Shown: positions 17,397-25,858 of the stretch, piece after piece | Layout: every line of letters starts with the position of its first letter | How positions within the stretch are numbered: the first letter of the stretch is position 1 | Assembly (NCBI RefSeq): GCF_018390555.1 | Contig: NZ_JAHBGB010000044.1 | Span: 213,424 to 277,423, forward strand | Direction of reading: 5' to 3' | Length of the DNA stretch: 64,000 bases | Source of the DNA: Ancylobacter oerskovii | Lineage (GTDB): Bacteria > Pseudomonadota > Alphaproteobacteria > Rhizobiales > Xanthobacteraceae | Notes under the pieces: model-generated | What the model was told of the DNA's origin: nothing | Databases searched by the model: none | Seen by the model: the letters and a program-made list of their open reading frames with translations, nothing else | Position numbers and translations under genes: made by a program

Positions 17397-19673
17397 TCAG
17401 CGTGGACCGGCGTGGAAAAAGTCGTAGACCGCCCGCGCGGTGGCGGCATTCACCCCCGGCACCGCCTCGAGATCCGACAGCGAGGCGCGCTCGATGGCCT
17501 TCAGCGTGCCGAAATGGCGCAGCAGCGCCCGCTTGCGGGTCGGGCCGATGCCCGGGATCTCCTGCAGCCCGCCCTGGGCGATGTCCTTGGAACGGCGGGC
17601 GCGGTGCGAGCCGATGGCGAAGCGATGCGCCTCGTCGCGCAGGCGCTGGACGAAATAGAGCACCGGGTCGCGCGCCTCCAGCCGGAAGGGCTCGCGGCCG
17701 GGGACGAAGAAGGTCTCGCGGCCGGCGTCGCGGTCGGGGCCCTTGGCGACACCGACAAGGGGCACGTCGGTGATGCCGAGCTCGGCGAGGGTTTCCCGCG
17801 CCGCCTTGAGCTGTCCGGCGCCGCCATCGATCAGCACCAGGTCCGGCCAGCCCTCAGGCGTCAGGCGCAGCGGTTCGGGGGCTTCGTCGTCGGCGGCGAT
17901 GCCGGCCGGCGCGACAGCTTTCCCCTCTCCCCGCATCAAACCCGGCTGTTGCCGGGTTTGATCTCGAGATAGGTCAAAATCGGATGCATCTAATTTTGAC
18001 GGAGAGGGGTGGGGTGAGGGGGAATGCGCGTCGGCGATGGGGAGCGTCGCTTCCCCCTCACCCGACGGCTGCGCCGTCGACCTCTCCCCCTCGGGGAGAG
18101 GTGCAGAAAGGGGAGCGACCAGCGGCGTTCCTTCCTTCTCGTCGGCGCGAGGTGGGCCGTCGCCGGCCCGCGGGGCTTCGCGCAGCAGGCGGGAGAAGCG
18201 GCGCTGCAGCACCTCGCGCATCATGCCGTAATCGTCGCCCGGCGTGAGCTCGGCGTTCTTGATGTTGAACTTGCGGTACTGGCTCTTGGCGAAGCCTTCC
18301 GGGCCGGCGACGATCATGCCGCCCACCGCGTTCGAACCCATGATGTGCGAGTTGTCATAGACCTCGATGCGGCGCGGCGAGGCCGGCAGGGCGAAGGCGC
18401 GGGCCAGCTCGTCGAGCAGCCGCGCCTGGCTGGCGCTCTCGGCGAGCTTGCGGCCGAGCGCCTCGCGGGCGTTCTGCATGGCGTGCTCGACCAGCTCGCG
18501 CTTCTCGCCGCGCTGGGGTACGGCGATCTCCACCTTGTGGCCGCTGCGCTCGCTGAGCGCCTCGGCGAGCAGGCCGCTCTCCTCCGCCGCATGGCTGAGC
18601 AATATGAGGCGCGGCGCCGGCTTGTCCTCGTAGAACTGCGCCAGGAAGGCGCCGAGCACCTCGCCCGGCTCCAGCGTGCGGTCGGCGCGCGGATAGAGCG
18701 CGTGGTTGCCCCAGTTCTGCCCGGTGCGGAAGAAGAACACCTGCACGCAGGTGGCGCCGCCCTCCTGGTGGATGGCGAACACGTCGGCCTCTTCCACCGA
18801 ACGAGGGTTGATGCCCTGCGAGCCCTGCACGGCGGAGAGCGCGGCGAGGCGGTCGCGCAACGCGGCGGCGCGCTCGAACTCCAGATCCTCCGAGGCCTGC
18901 TCCATTTCGTGGGCCAGCTGCTCCTTCACCGTGCGGCTCTTGCCGGACAGGAAGTCGCGTGCCTCGCGGACATATTCGGCATAGTCGGTGTGGCTGACCT
19001 CGCCGGTGCAGGGGCCGGCGCAGCGCTTGATCTGGAACAGCAGGCAGGGACGGGTGCGCGCCTCGTAATAGCTGTCCGAGCAGGAGCGGACCAGGAACGC
19101 CTTCTGCAGCGCGTTGATGGTGCGGTTCACCGCCCAGACCGAGGCGAAGGGGCCGTAATAGTCGCCGGGCCTGGAGCGGGCGCCGCGATGCTTGGCGATC
19201 TGCGGCGAGACATGGTCGCGGGTGATGAGGATATAGGGGAACGACTTGTCGTCGCGCAGCAGCACGTTGAAGCGCGGGCGCAGCTGCTTGATGAGGTTGG
19301 CCTCGAGCAGCAGCGCCTCGGTCTCGGTGCCGGTGGAGATGAACTCCATCTCGGCGGTGGCCGACACCATGCGGAAGATGCGGTTGGTCAGCCCGGTCGG
19401 CCGCGTATAGGCGATGATGCGCTTCCTGATGCTCTTCGCCTTGCCGACATAGAGCACCGCGCCCTCGGCATCGAGCATGCGGTAGACGCCGGCGCCGTTC
19501 GGAGCGTGCTTCACCGCGCGCAGGATGGCGGCGCGGCCGGAGGCGAGCGAGCCGGCGGCGGGGGTGGCTTCGTCGGGCTCGTCGAGGACAAGGAGCGCCT
19601 CGTCGTCGATCTCGGCCATCTCGGCGTCGTCGATCTCCGGCTCGGGCGCGTTATGGTGGGGGCGAGCGATCAT
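17397..19673 (-). CDS. uvrC: Excinuclease ABC subunit C, with in-frame repeat insertion
   Basis: The nuclease subunit of nucleotide excision repair, which cuts on both sides of a lesion with UvrB. The 758-residue product has a GIY-YIG domain (about 58-140, [20 protein letters not shown]), a UVR motif (about 250-285), the RNase H-like nuclease domain with [18 protein letters not shown] (about 435-452) and [10 protein letters not shown] (about 608-617), and C-terminal helix-hairpin-helix motifs ([25 protein letters not shown]). Between the two nuclease motifs, residues about 499-598 are low complexity and encoded by a palindromic repeat. The frame is intact and lacks stops, so a functional enzyme with an extra loop is likely. 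Typical alphaproteobacterial UvrC is roughly 100 residues shorter. Confidence 0.95.
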   Translation of the reverse strand: MIARPHHNAPEPEIDDAEMAEIDDEALLVLDEPDEATPAAGSLASGRAAILRAVKHAPNGAGVYRMLDAEGAVLYVGKAKSIRKRIIAYTRPTGLTNRIFRMVSATAEMEFISTGTETEALLLEANLIKQLRPRFNVLLRDDKSFPYILITRDHVSPQIAKHRGARSRPGDYYGPFASVWAVNRTINALQKAFLVRSCSDSYYEARTRPCLLFQIKRCAGPCTGEVSHTDYAEYVREARDFLSGKSRTVKEQLAHEMEQASEDLEFERAAALRDRLAALSAVQGSQGINPRSVEEADVFAIHQEGGATCVQVFFFRTGQNWGNHALYPRADRTLEPGEVLGAFLAQFYEDKPAPRLILLSHAAEESGLLAEALSERSGHKVEIAVPQRGEKRELVEHAMQNAREALGRKLAESASQARLLDELARAFALPASPRRIEVYDNSHIMGSNAVGGMIVAGPEGFAKSQYRKFNIKNAELTPGDDYGMMREVLQRRFSRLLREAPRAGDGPPRADEKEGTPLVAPLSAPLPEGERSTAQPSGEGEATLPIADAHSPSPHPSPSKLDASDFDLSRDQTRQQPGLMRGEGKAVAPAGIAADDEAPEPLRLTPEGWPDLVLIDGGAGQLKAARETLAELGITDVPLVGVAKGPDRDAGRETFFVPGREPFRLEARDPVLYFVQRLRDEAHRFAIGSHRARRSKDIAQGGLQEIPGIGPTRKRALLRHFGTLKAIERASLSDLEAVPGVNAATARAVYDFFHAGPR
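17922..18114. repeat. Palindromic repeat element inside uvrC (families A and A')
   Basis: 17922-18021 closely matches the intergenic copy at 40350-40450. Both start CCCTCTCCCCGCATC, contain a hairpin around GGCTGTTGCC, then GGTCAAA, and end TTTGACGGAGAGGGG followed by TGGGGTGAGGGGG. Adjacent 18051-18114 resembles the CCCTCACCGACCCGCTGCGC-type element at 40476-40531, in variant form. The uvrC frame reads through both without a stop. Confidence 0.88.
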
Positions 19674-20179
19674 GCGAGCCTAAAATATGGATTCGCACCC
19701 GCCGCGAACAGGGGGAGGGCGGCGAACTCACGCCTGTTGATCCCGCCGACCACAGATCGCCCTCATCCTGAGGTGTCCGGCCGCCGGCCGGGCCTCGAAG
19801 GATGCTCGCCCGGGGGCGCGTCACCGAGCCTCCTTCGAGGCTCGCTGCGCTCGCACCTCAGGATGAGGTGGTTCTGGCGGAAAACATTGCCGGTGTCCCG
19901 GAGGGCCGACAGGCGGATCCGGCAGGCGGATCCGGGATCGTGCGAGCATTCGATGAGCCACCTCCCTGTCTTCTCCCCGCTGGGGGGAGGTGGCCCGCGC
20001 AGCGGGTCGGTGAGGGGCCACGACATCGGAAAGCCAGGGAGCCTCCTCACCCCGGCCCTCTCCCCGCCGGGGAGAGGGAGAGAGCTCCATCGCGCCGCGC
20101 AAGAAAGCGGCTGTCGCGGGACTGCCATGCGCAATTTCGTGGCTGTGGCGGCGGAGAAATCGGGGTAAGGGGAGAGGCC
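19674..20179. repeat. Intergenic repeat cluster between uvrC and the DMT transporter gene
   Basis: No gene is supported here. 19757-19872 is an inverted-repeat element bounded by CTCATCCTGAGGTG and CACCTCAGGATGAG, with internal hairpins around CCGGCCGCCGGCCGG and CCTTCGAGGCTCGCTGCG (family B; partial relatives at 35490-35690). 19965-20095 is a family A element, with GGTGGCCCGCGCAGCGGGTC and CTCCCCGCCGGGGAGAGG. A direct repeat GGCGGATCCGG also occurs at 19911-19933. Long open frames across it come from repeat sequence and are not coding. Confidence 0.8.
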
Positions 20180-21112
20180 ATGACCTCCGTCTCCGACATC
20201 TCCGCGAAACCCGCCGTCCCGCTCACCGGCTATATCTATGGTGCGGCGGGAGCGATCCTGTTCGCCTCCAAGGGCATCATCATCAAGCTCGCCTATGGCG
20301 AGGGTGTCGATCCCGAGACGTTGCTGGCGCTGCGCATGGCCTTCTCGCTGCCCTTCTACCTCGTCATCGGCGGCCTTGCGCTGAGGACCATGCGCCTGCG
20401 CGGCGAGACCATGCCGGGTCTCAGGATCCTGATCCAGTCCGCCGGGGTGGGTGCGCTCGGCTACTGGTTCTCCAGCTATGTCGATTTCCTCGGGCTGCAA
20501 TATATCTCCGCCTCCTTCGAGCGGCTGATCCTGTTCACCTATCCGCTGTTCGTGGTGCTGTTCGGCGCGCTGCTGTTCGGCCAGCCGATCCGGCTCAAGG
20601 CCTTGTGGACCTTCCTCATCGCCTATGGCGGCCTGGCGCTGATCTTCATGGAGGGACTGGCGACGGTCGGCACCGATGTGGCGCGCGGCGCGATGTTCGT
20701 GGGCATGGCGGCGGTCAGCTTCGCGCTCTACCAGCTGATGGCGCGCAAGCTCCTGAACAGCATAGGCTCGGCCCTGTTCACCTGCGTGGCGATGATCTCG
20801 GCCTCGGTGATGGCGATCGGCCAGTTCGCCGTGATGCGCCCGCTGGCGGGGCTCCTGGTGTCCCCGCGGGTGCTGATGCTGTCGGTGCTGATCGCCATCG
20901 GCGCGACGGTGGTGCCGACCTTCCTGATGAACGCGGCGCTGAAGCGCATCTCGGCGCAGGCCAATTCGATGATCTCGACGGTGAGCCCGGTGGCGACGAT
21001 GGCGCTCGCCTTCTTCGTGCTGGGCGAGACGGCAAGTCCGCTCGAGCTCGCCGGCGCGGTGCTGGTGATGACGAGCGTCGGCTGGTTCACCCTCAGCGAC
21101 CGGCGCAGATAG
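20180..21112 (+). CDS. EamA/DMT-family transporter
   Basis: A 310-residue inner-membrane protein with about ten hydrophobic segments arranged as two EamA repeats (about 15-150 and 165-300). Repeat landmarks include GAAGAILFASKGIIIKLAYG, FERLILFTYPLFVVLFGALL and MISTVSPVATMALAFFVLGE. Members export metabolites such as amino acids or nucleotide derivatives; the substrate cannot be read here. The ATG at 20180 follows GGGGAGAGG closely. The frame is open far upstream, but only through repeat sequence. Confidence 0.88.
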   Translation: MTSVSDISAKPAVPLTGYIYGAAGAILFASKGIIIKLAYGEGVDPETLLALRMAFSLPFYLVIGGLALRTMRLRGETMPGLRILIQSAGVGALGYWFSSYVDFLGLQYISASFERLILFTYPLFVVLFGALLFGQPIRLKALWTFLIAYGGLALIFMEGLATVGTDVARGAMFVGMAAVSFALYQLMARKLLNSIGSALFTCVAMISASVMAIGQFAVMRPLAGLLVSPRVLMLSVLIAIGATVVPTFLMNAALKRISAQANSMISTVSPVATMALAFFVLGETASPLELAGAVLVMTSVGWFTLSDRRR

Positions 21113-21124
21113 CCGCGGGACCCC

Positions 21125-21907
21125 CTAGTCGGGCACTTCGGTGTCCGGCGTTTGCCAGGCCATGTGCTGGCCGCCGTCGACCGTCAGCATCTGGCCGGTG
21201 ACGCTCTCCGCCCGGGCGAGGAACAGCACCGCCGCGGCGACCTCTTCCGGCTGCGGCCCGCGGCCGAGCGGCACCGATGCGCTCTGCCGTGCGAAATCCT
21301 CGAGGCTCTGGCGGCTGTTCGCGAAGGTCGGCCCCGGGGAAACCGCGTTGACGCGGACCCGCGGGGCGAGGCTCTGGGCGAGCAGGCGGGTCGCCGCCCA
21401 CAGGCCCTGCTTGGTCAGGCTGTAGGAGAGATAGTGCGGCGTCGGCTTCAGGACCCGCTGGTCGATGAGGTTGACCACCGCGCCGGTCTCGCCGGCCGGC
21501 AGCTGCGCCGCGAAGGCTTCGGCGAGAAAGACCGGTGCGCGCAGGTTGACGGCGAAATGCCGGTTCCACAGCTCCGGCGACAGCGAACCGGCCGCGTCGG
21601 GATGGAATTCCGAGGCGTTGTTCACCAGAAGGCGGACGACGCCGAAGCGGGCGCAGGCCGGCAGCAGGGCCGCCACGGCCGCGGCATCGGAGAGCTCGGC
21701 ATGGACGAGATGGGCGCGGGCGCCGCGCGCCTCGATCTCGCCGCCGATCGACGAGGCGGCGGGCCCGGGATGGCGGGTGTGGACGATGAGATCGTAACCC
21801 GCCGAGGCGAGGGCGAGAGAAATGGCGCGGCCGATGCGCACCGCGGCGCCGGTGACGAGCGCGAGCGGACGAGCGGCGGCAGGTGATTGCGGAGCGGACA
21901 AGGTCAT
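21125..21907 (-). CDS. SDR-family oxidoreductase, pteridine reductase (FolM)-like
   Basis: A 260-residue short-chain dehydrogenase. It has the NAD(P)-binding motif TGAAVRIGRAIS (a TGAxxxxG variant seen in pteridine reductases), LLVNNAS, the catalytic Tyr and Lys in YSLTKQ, and VNAVSPGPTF. The motif pattern resembles dihydromonapterin/pteridine reductases, but substrate assignment is inference. It is convergent with the DMT transporter gene, 12 bp from its stop. Confidence 0.85.
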   Translation of the reverse strand: MTLSAPQSPAAARPLALVTGAAVRIGRAISLALASAGYDLIVHTRHPGPAASSIGGEIEARGARAHLVHAELSDAAAVAALLPACARFGVVRLLVNNASEFHPDAAGSLSPELWNRHFAVNLRAPVFLAEAFAAQLPAGETGAVVNLIDQRVLKPTPHYLSYSLTKQGLWAATRLLAQSLAPRVRVNAVSPGPTFANSRQSLEDFARQSASVPLGRGPQPEEVAAAVLFLARAESVTGQMLTVDGGQHMAWQTPDTEVPD

Positions 21908-22199
21908 ATCTCTTCATGAACCGGAGCGAAAGGACTGTCCAATTCGAAAAGCGCCGATCTGTTCGTTCCATCGACGCAAGATTAACATATCCTTAACCAT
22001 GAAAAACGAAATGCGATATAATTCGCGCGCCGGACGGGCCGATTTTCGAGATCTTATGCTTCGCGCGACTTGTATACGTATCGTTAATGATAATATCAGG
22101 TTACGAAATGCCATAAGAATTTGCTCATAATCTTATGTGACCGTCGACCCTATCGAATTGAACCCGGGCGCACGCTGCCTGGATGATTGGGAGACGATT
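21908..22199 (+). promoter_or_regulatory. AT-rich leader region upstream of the outer-membrane protein gene
   Basis: This 292-bp gap is markedly AT-rich compared with the window and holds no supported ORF. Near its right end an inverted repeat has 7-bp arms, CATAAGA (22112-22118) and TCTTATG (22131-22137), with 12 bp between. TTGTAT (about 22069) and TAATAT nearby could be promoter elements, but their spacing (15 bp) is poor. It most likely holds the promoters of both divergent genes. Confidence 0.45.
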
Positions 22200-22808
22200 A
22201 TGAAAGCAGTTCTCGCGGGCCTGGCCCTCGCGGCGGCGATCGCCGTGCCGGCCTCCGCCGCCGATCTCAGCTACCCGGCCCCGGCCGCCTATGCTCCGCC
22301 GGCCCCCGTGTTCACCTGGACCGGTTTCTATCTGGGCGCCAACGCCGGCTATGGCTGGGGCGAAGCGGATTTCTCCGACGACACCAACGGTTTCCTCGGC
22401 GGCATCCAGGCCGGCTATAACTGGCAGTTCGCCGGCAGCCCGCTGGTGGTCGGCGTCGAGACCGACATCCAGGCCACCAATATCGAGAGCCCGACCTTCT
22501 CGCTCGATTATTTCGGCACGGTGCGCGCCCGCCTCGGCTGGGCGGTCGACCAGTTCCTGATCTACGGCACCGGCGGCTTCGCCTATGCGCGCGGCAATTA
22601 CGAGATCGGGGGCCTGTCGAACAAGCAGACCAACACCGGCTGGACCATCGGCGCCGGCGGCGAATATGCCTTCTCGCCGAACTGGAGCGTCAAGGCCGAG
22701 TATCTCTATCTCGACCTCGGCTCCGAGTCCTACGAGACCGTGGGCGGGCCGATCGATGTCGGCACCACCGCCAACATCCTGCGCCTGGGCGTGAACTACA
22801 AGTTCTGA
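22200..22808 (+). CDS. Outer-membrane beta-barrel protein, Omp25/31-like (first of two)
   Basis: A 202-residue porin-like protein. Signal peptide about 1-21 (MKAVLAGLALAAAIAVPASA, cleaved after A). An Ala/Pro-rich stretch then leads into an eight-stranded-type barrel with WTGFYLGANAGYGWG, GIQAGYNWQ, VGVETDIQ, GTVRARLGW, AEYLYLDLG and the C-terminal outer-membrane phenylalanine (VNYKF). This family includes Brucella Omp25/Omp31 and rhizobial RopB. The start has GGGAGACG upstream. A terminator follows, and a paralogue lies 355 bp downstream. Confidence 0.9.
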   Translation: MKAVLAGLALAAAIAVPASAADLSYPAPAAYAPPAPVFTWTGFYLGANAGYGWGEADFSDDTNGFLGGIQAGYNWQFAGSPLVVGVETDIQATNIESPTFSLDYFGTVRARLGWAVDQFLIYGTGGFAYARGNYEIGGLSNKQTNTGWTIGAGGEYAFSPNWSVKAEYLYLDLGSESYETVGGPIDVGTTANILRLGVNYKF

Positions 22809-22842
22809 CGCCCGCCGGACGTCCGGCATCCCGTCACGAAGG

Positions 22843-22875
22843 AAGGCGGCCCCGGTTCGGGGCCGCCTTTGCGTT
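22843..22875 (+). terminator. Rho-independent terminator after first outer-membrane protein gene
   Basis: An 11-bp stem (AAGGCGGCCCC with GGGGCCGCCTT) with a GGTTC loop and a following TGCGTTT. It starts 35 nt after the stop codon. Confidence 0.88.
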
Positions 22876-23162
22876 TGCTGCCGGCCGCACGGGCAATCTG
22901 TTGCATTTCTGCGACGCTGCAAATCAATCGATGAGTGATCGTGGCGGAAATGTTGCAGCCCGCGCCGCAGTCGCGATCGGCGCGTTACCTCCCGCGATTC
23001 CGTATTCGCAACGCCTCGCGAGGTGTTCGTCGGCGATGCGGGAGCAAGCTGGGGCGGCGCTGTTTCGGTTTTCGCCGCATTCCGGCCCTCGACCTGACAA
23101 GCTGCGCTTCTATCTCATCCTCAACTGCATTGTGTTCAGCAGTTTTGCTCGGAGAGTACATT
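22876..23162 (+). promoter_or_regulatory. Leader region of second outer-membrane protein gene
   Basis: No ORF with plausible coding character is visible between the first terminator and the second barrel gene. The region probably holds the promoter and 5' untranslated region of the second gene. I see no clear sigma-70 boxes. The start codon is preceded by TCGGAGAGTA. Confidence 0.35.
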
Positions 23163-23807
23163 ATGAAGAAGATCCTTGCCTCGGGCGTTGCGCTCGCCGC
23201 CCTCATGGTCGCGGCCCCGGCCTTCGCTGCCGATATCGCGCAGCCCTACCCGACAAAGGCTCCGGTCGTCGCCCCCGTGCCGGTCTTCTCCTGGACCGGC
23301 TTCTATCTCGGTGCCAATGCCGGCTATGGCTGGGGCAGCGGCAATGGCTATGCCGAGACCCTCGGCCTCGACCCGGATGGCTGGCTCGGCGGCGGCCAGG
23401 TCGGCTTCAACTATCAGCTCGGCAACAACGTCGTGATCGGCGTCGAGGCCGACCTGCAGGGCACCGGCATCAAGGACACCGCCTACGGCTATGAGTCGAA
23501 GCTCGACTACTTCGGCACCGTGCGCGCCCGTGTCGGCTACGCCTTCGACACCGTGCTGCCCTACGTCACCGGCGGTTTCGCCTATGGCAAGAGCAAGATC
23601 AACGACCAGGTGCTGGACTGGAACGAGAGCTCGACCCAGACCGGCTGGACCATCGGCGCCGGCGTGGAATACGCCTTCCTGCCGAACTGGACGGTCAAGG
23701 CCGAGTATCTGTATGTCGATCTCGGCGACGACTATTACAACAATCTCGGCGCCAAGGCGGGTCTCGACCTCAACGTCGCCCGCGTCGGCGTGAACTACAA
23801 GTTCTGA
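23163..23807 (+). CDS. Outer-membrane beta-barrel protein, Omp25/31-like (second of two)
   Basis: A 214-residue paralogue of the preceding gene. Signal peptide about 1-22 (ending APAFA, then ADIAQPYP). Barrel motifs follow in the same order: WTGFYLGANAGYGWG, FNYQLGNNVVIGVEADLQ, YFGTVRARVGYAF, TGWTIGAGVEYAF, AEYLYVDLG and the terminal VNYKF. The shared blocks point to tandem duplication, but the leader regions and extracellular loops differ. Each gene has its own terminator, so they are separately expressed. Confidence 0.9.
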   Translation: MKKILASGVALAALMVAAPAFAADIAQPYPTKAPVVAPVPVFSWTGFYLGANAGYGWGSGNGYAETLGLDPDGWLGGGQVGFNYQLGNNVVIGVEADLQGTGIKDTAYGYESKLDYFGTVRARVGYAFDTVLPYVTGGFAYGKSKINDQVLDWNESSTQTGWTIGAGVEYAFLPNWTVKAEYLYVDLGDDYYNNLGAKAGLDLNVARVGVNYKF

Positions 23808-23847
23808 GCCTGACCGGCGCCTCCGGGCGCCGATCTCTCGGTACGCT

Positions 23848-23880
23848 AAAGGCCCCGGAGGCAACTCCGGGGCCTTTTTC
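23848..23880 (+). terminator. Rho-independent terminator after second outer-membrane protein gene
   Basis: A 13-bp stem (AAAGGCCCCGGAG with CTCCGGGGCCTTT) closed by a GCAA tetraloop and followed by a T-run. It lies 41 nt after the stop codon. Confidence 0.93.
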
Positions 23881-23922
23881 ATGGCCGCTTGCTTTCTGGC
23901 CGCCTGCCGCGGCGCTTCGCGC

Positions 23923-24522
23923 TCAGGCGCGGGTTGCCTCGAAAGCGGGCACCCGTTCGGCGAAGGCGTCCAGCCAATCGACGAGCGCGGGATGATCGGC
24001 GCGCCAGCTGCCGTCGAAGCGCAGGTCGAGATAGCCGAGCGCGCAAGCGGTGGCGATCTCCGCCACGTCGATGCCGGTGGCGGTCGCCCCCTTGGCCGGC
24101 GGGTTGGCTTCCAGCGACTTGAGGGCCCGCGCGACCTTGCCGGCCTGATTGTCGACCCAGGCCGGGGTGCGCTGGGCCTCGGGACGGTAACGGACCTCGT
24201 AGACCTGCAGCAGCGCCGCATCCATGAGGCCATCGGCCAGGGCCTGGCCGATCAAAGCGGCGATGCGCGCCGGACCGGCCGCGGGAAGGATGATGCCGCC
24301 GCCTGCCTGCATGTCGAGATATTCGAGAATGACCGGCGAATCATAGACCGGCGCGCCGTCCGACAGCAGCACGGGGATCTTGCCGAGCGGATTCTGCTGG
24401 CGCACGGAATCCGTCGGATCGGTGGTGTCCGCCCATTCGATGTCGAGATGGATGCCGCACAGAACGGCGCCGATCTTGACCTTGCGGCCGAACGGGGAGG
24501 GTTTTGACGAACGGAGGATCAT
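23923..24522 (-). CDS. Glutathione S-transferase family protein
   Basis: A 199-residue protein with an N-terminal thioredoxin-like GST domain (about 1-78, with SSKPSPFGRKVKI, NPLGKIPVLLSDG and VYDSPVILEYLD) and a C-terminal all-helical domain (about 85-195, with DVAEIATACALGYLDLR). The Ser in SPFGRK is a candidate for the activating residue. The substrate is unknown. The start is the ATG at 24522-24520, preceded by GAACGGAGG-type sequence in the regulatory region; the longer upstream frame runs antisense-free through the cold-shock gene and is not coding. Confidence 0.88.
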   Translation of the reverse strand: MILRSSKPSPFGRKVKIGAVLCGIHLDIEWADTTDPTDSVRQQNPLGKIPVLLSDGAPVYDSPVILEYLDMQAGGGIILPAAGPARIAALIGQALADGLMDAALLQVYEVRYRPEAQRTPAWVDNQAGKVARALKSLEANPPAKGATATGIDVAEIATACALGYLDLRFDGSWRADHPALVDWLDAFAERVPAFEATRA

Positions 24523-24635
24523 CGCGGATTTCAGATCTTCAGGCGCATGCGGCACCGCCGACCCGTCCCCTACGGCGCGGACGGGCGTCGTGGCATGCGG
24601 CGGCGGCGCCATGCCGTCGCTTCGATGAAGAGCTA

Positions 24636-24851
24636 TCAGTCGGCGGGCTGGAGGTCGATGGCCTTGGGGCCCTTGCCACGCTTGTCCGGCTCGACCTCGA
24701 AACTGATCCGCTGTCCCTCGGCGAGGGCGCCCAGGCCAGACCGGGTGACCGCCGAGACATGCACGAAGACGTCGCGCCCGCCGTCGTCCGGCCGGATGAA
24801 GCCGTAACCCTTTTCCGTGTTGAAGAACTTGACGGTTCCCGTCATTGCCAT
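24636..24851 (-). CDS. Cold-shock domain protein, CspA family
   Basis: A 71-residue single OB-fold RNA/DNA-binding protein. RNP1 appears as KGYGFIRP and RNP2 as VFVHVSAV. The C-terminus is typical (ISFEVEPDKRGKGPKAIDLQ). Such proteins melt RNA structure, and some are constitutive rather than cold-induced; which applies here is unknown. AAGGAG precedes the ATG at good spacing. An alternative ATG two codons later is also possible. Confidence 0.93.
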   Translation of the reverse strand: MAMTGTVKFFNTEKGYGFIRPDDGGRDVFVHVSAVTRSGLGALAEGQRISFEVEPDKRGKGPKAIDLQPAD

Positions 24852-24985
24852 TGCGCCTGCTCCTTGCCTCCGCCGGCGCCGTTCGCCTGCCGCCGGGTCT
24901 TATGAACCCAGACGTTGAAGCAAGACCGATGCCGCGAATGCGGGAGGGGCGCAAAAAGCCGATGCGGCGCGGGCGCCGCGCCAGC

Positions 24986-25849
24986 TCAGCGCTCGGGTAT
25001 CAGCCAGCCGACGCGGGAGCGGCCGACGCCATCGCTCGCCATCACCGGCGCCAGGGCGGCAAGCACGGCGCGGATCTCGTCGGCGAGCGTGAAGGGAGGA
25101 TTGACCACGATCAGCCCGCAGCCGGAGAGCACGCCGGCCTGGCGCACGGCGCGGGTGTCGAACTCGATGCGCAGGGTCTTGGGAATGCCGGCGCGGGCGA
25201 TCTCGCGCTGAAAGGCATCGACCGCGCGCACGTCCTTGATCGGGTACCACAGCGCATAAATGCCGGTTGCCCAGCGCGCATGCGCCTCGGCGAGAGTGGA
25301 GGCGAGGCGGTGGAACTCGCCGGCTTCCTCAAAGGGGGGATCCACCAGCACCAGGCCGCGCCGCTCCCTGGGCGGCAGATAGGCGGTGAGCGCCTGCCAG
25401 CCATCCGTCGGCAGCACCTTGGCGCGGTGATCCTGGGCGACCTCGGACAGGGCGGCCCTGACACCGGGCTCCGTCTCGCAAAACAGCAGCCGGTCCTGCG
25501 GCCGGGTCAGGGCGAGGGCGAAGAGCGGCGAGCCGGGATAGTGGCGCATGCCGGCCGGGTCGGCGTCGAGGCCGGGATTGCAGGCGTCGAGGACCTGCCG
25601 CCAGGGCGCCAGCAGCGCGTCGATCTCCGGCCTGAAGCTGGCCCGCAACACCGCCCCGACGCCGCGTTCCCACTCGCCGGTGCGTTGCGCCTCGTCGCCG
25701 GACAGATCGTAGAGACCGGCGCCGGCATGGGTGTCGAGCACGCGGAAGGCGGCATCCTTCTGGCCGAGATAGGCGAGAATGCGCGTCAGCACGACATGCT
25801 TGACGACATCGGCGAAATTGCCGGCGTGGAAGGCGTGGCGATAGTTCAT
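24986..25849 (-). CDS. rlmJ: 23S rRNA (adenine(2030)-N6)-methyltransferase
   Basis: Methylates A2030 of 23S rRNA. The 287-residue product opens with the family signature MNYRHAFHAGNFADVVKHVV and has the SAM region LDTHAGAGLYDL and the amino-methyltransferase motif VDPPFE. RlmJ is a stand-alone housekeeping methyltransferase. It sits 9 nt downstream of the RNase T2 stop on the opposite side of a gene boundary: both are on the minus strand, with rlmJ last. Confidence 0.94.
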   Translation of the reverse strand: MNYRHAFHAGNFADVVKHVVLTRILAYLGQKDAAFRVLDTHAGAGLYDLSGDEAQRTGEWERGVGAVLRASFRPEIDALLAPWRQVLDACNPGLDADPAGMRHYPGSPLFALALTRPQDRLLFCETEPGVRAALSEVAQDHRAKVLPTDGWQALTAYLPPRERRGLVLVDPPFEEAGEFHRLASTLAEAHARWATGIYALWYPIKDVRAVDAFQREIARAGIPKTLRIEFDTRAVRQAGVLSGCGLIVVNPPFTLADEIRAVLAALAPVMASDGVGRSRVGWLIPER

Positions 25850-25858
25850 CGAACGGGC

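Noticed and set aside
17922-18114. uvrC as a pseudogene disrupted by a repeat
   Set aside because: The frame is continuous, without stop or shift, and all catalytic motifs are present on both sides.
18024-20168. 714-codon plus-strand frame across uvrC and the repeats
   Set aside because: It runs antisense to uvrC and through repeat sequence; no domain motifs.
22069-22137. Small RNA gene in the AT-rich gap before the first outer-membrane protein
   Set aside because: There is an inverted repeat but no T-tract or clear promoter, so it is more likely leader or operator sequence.
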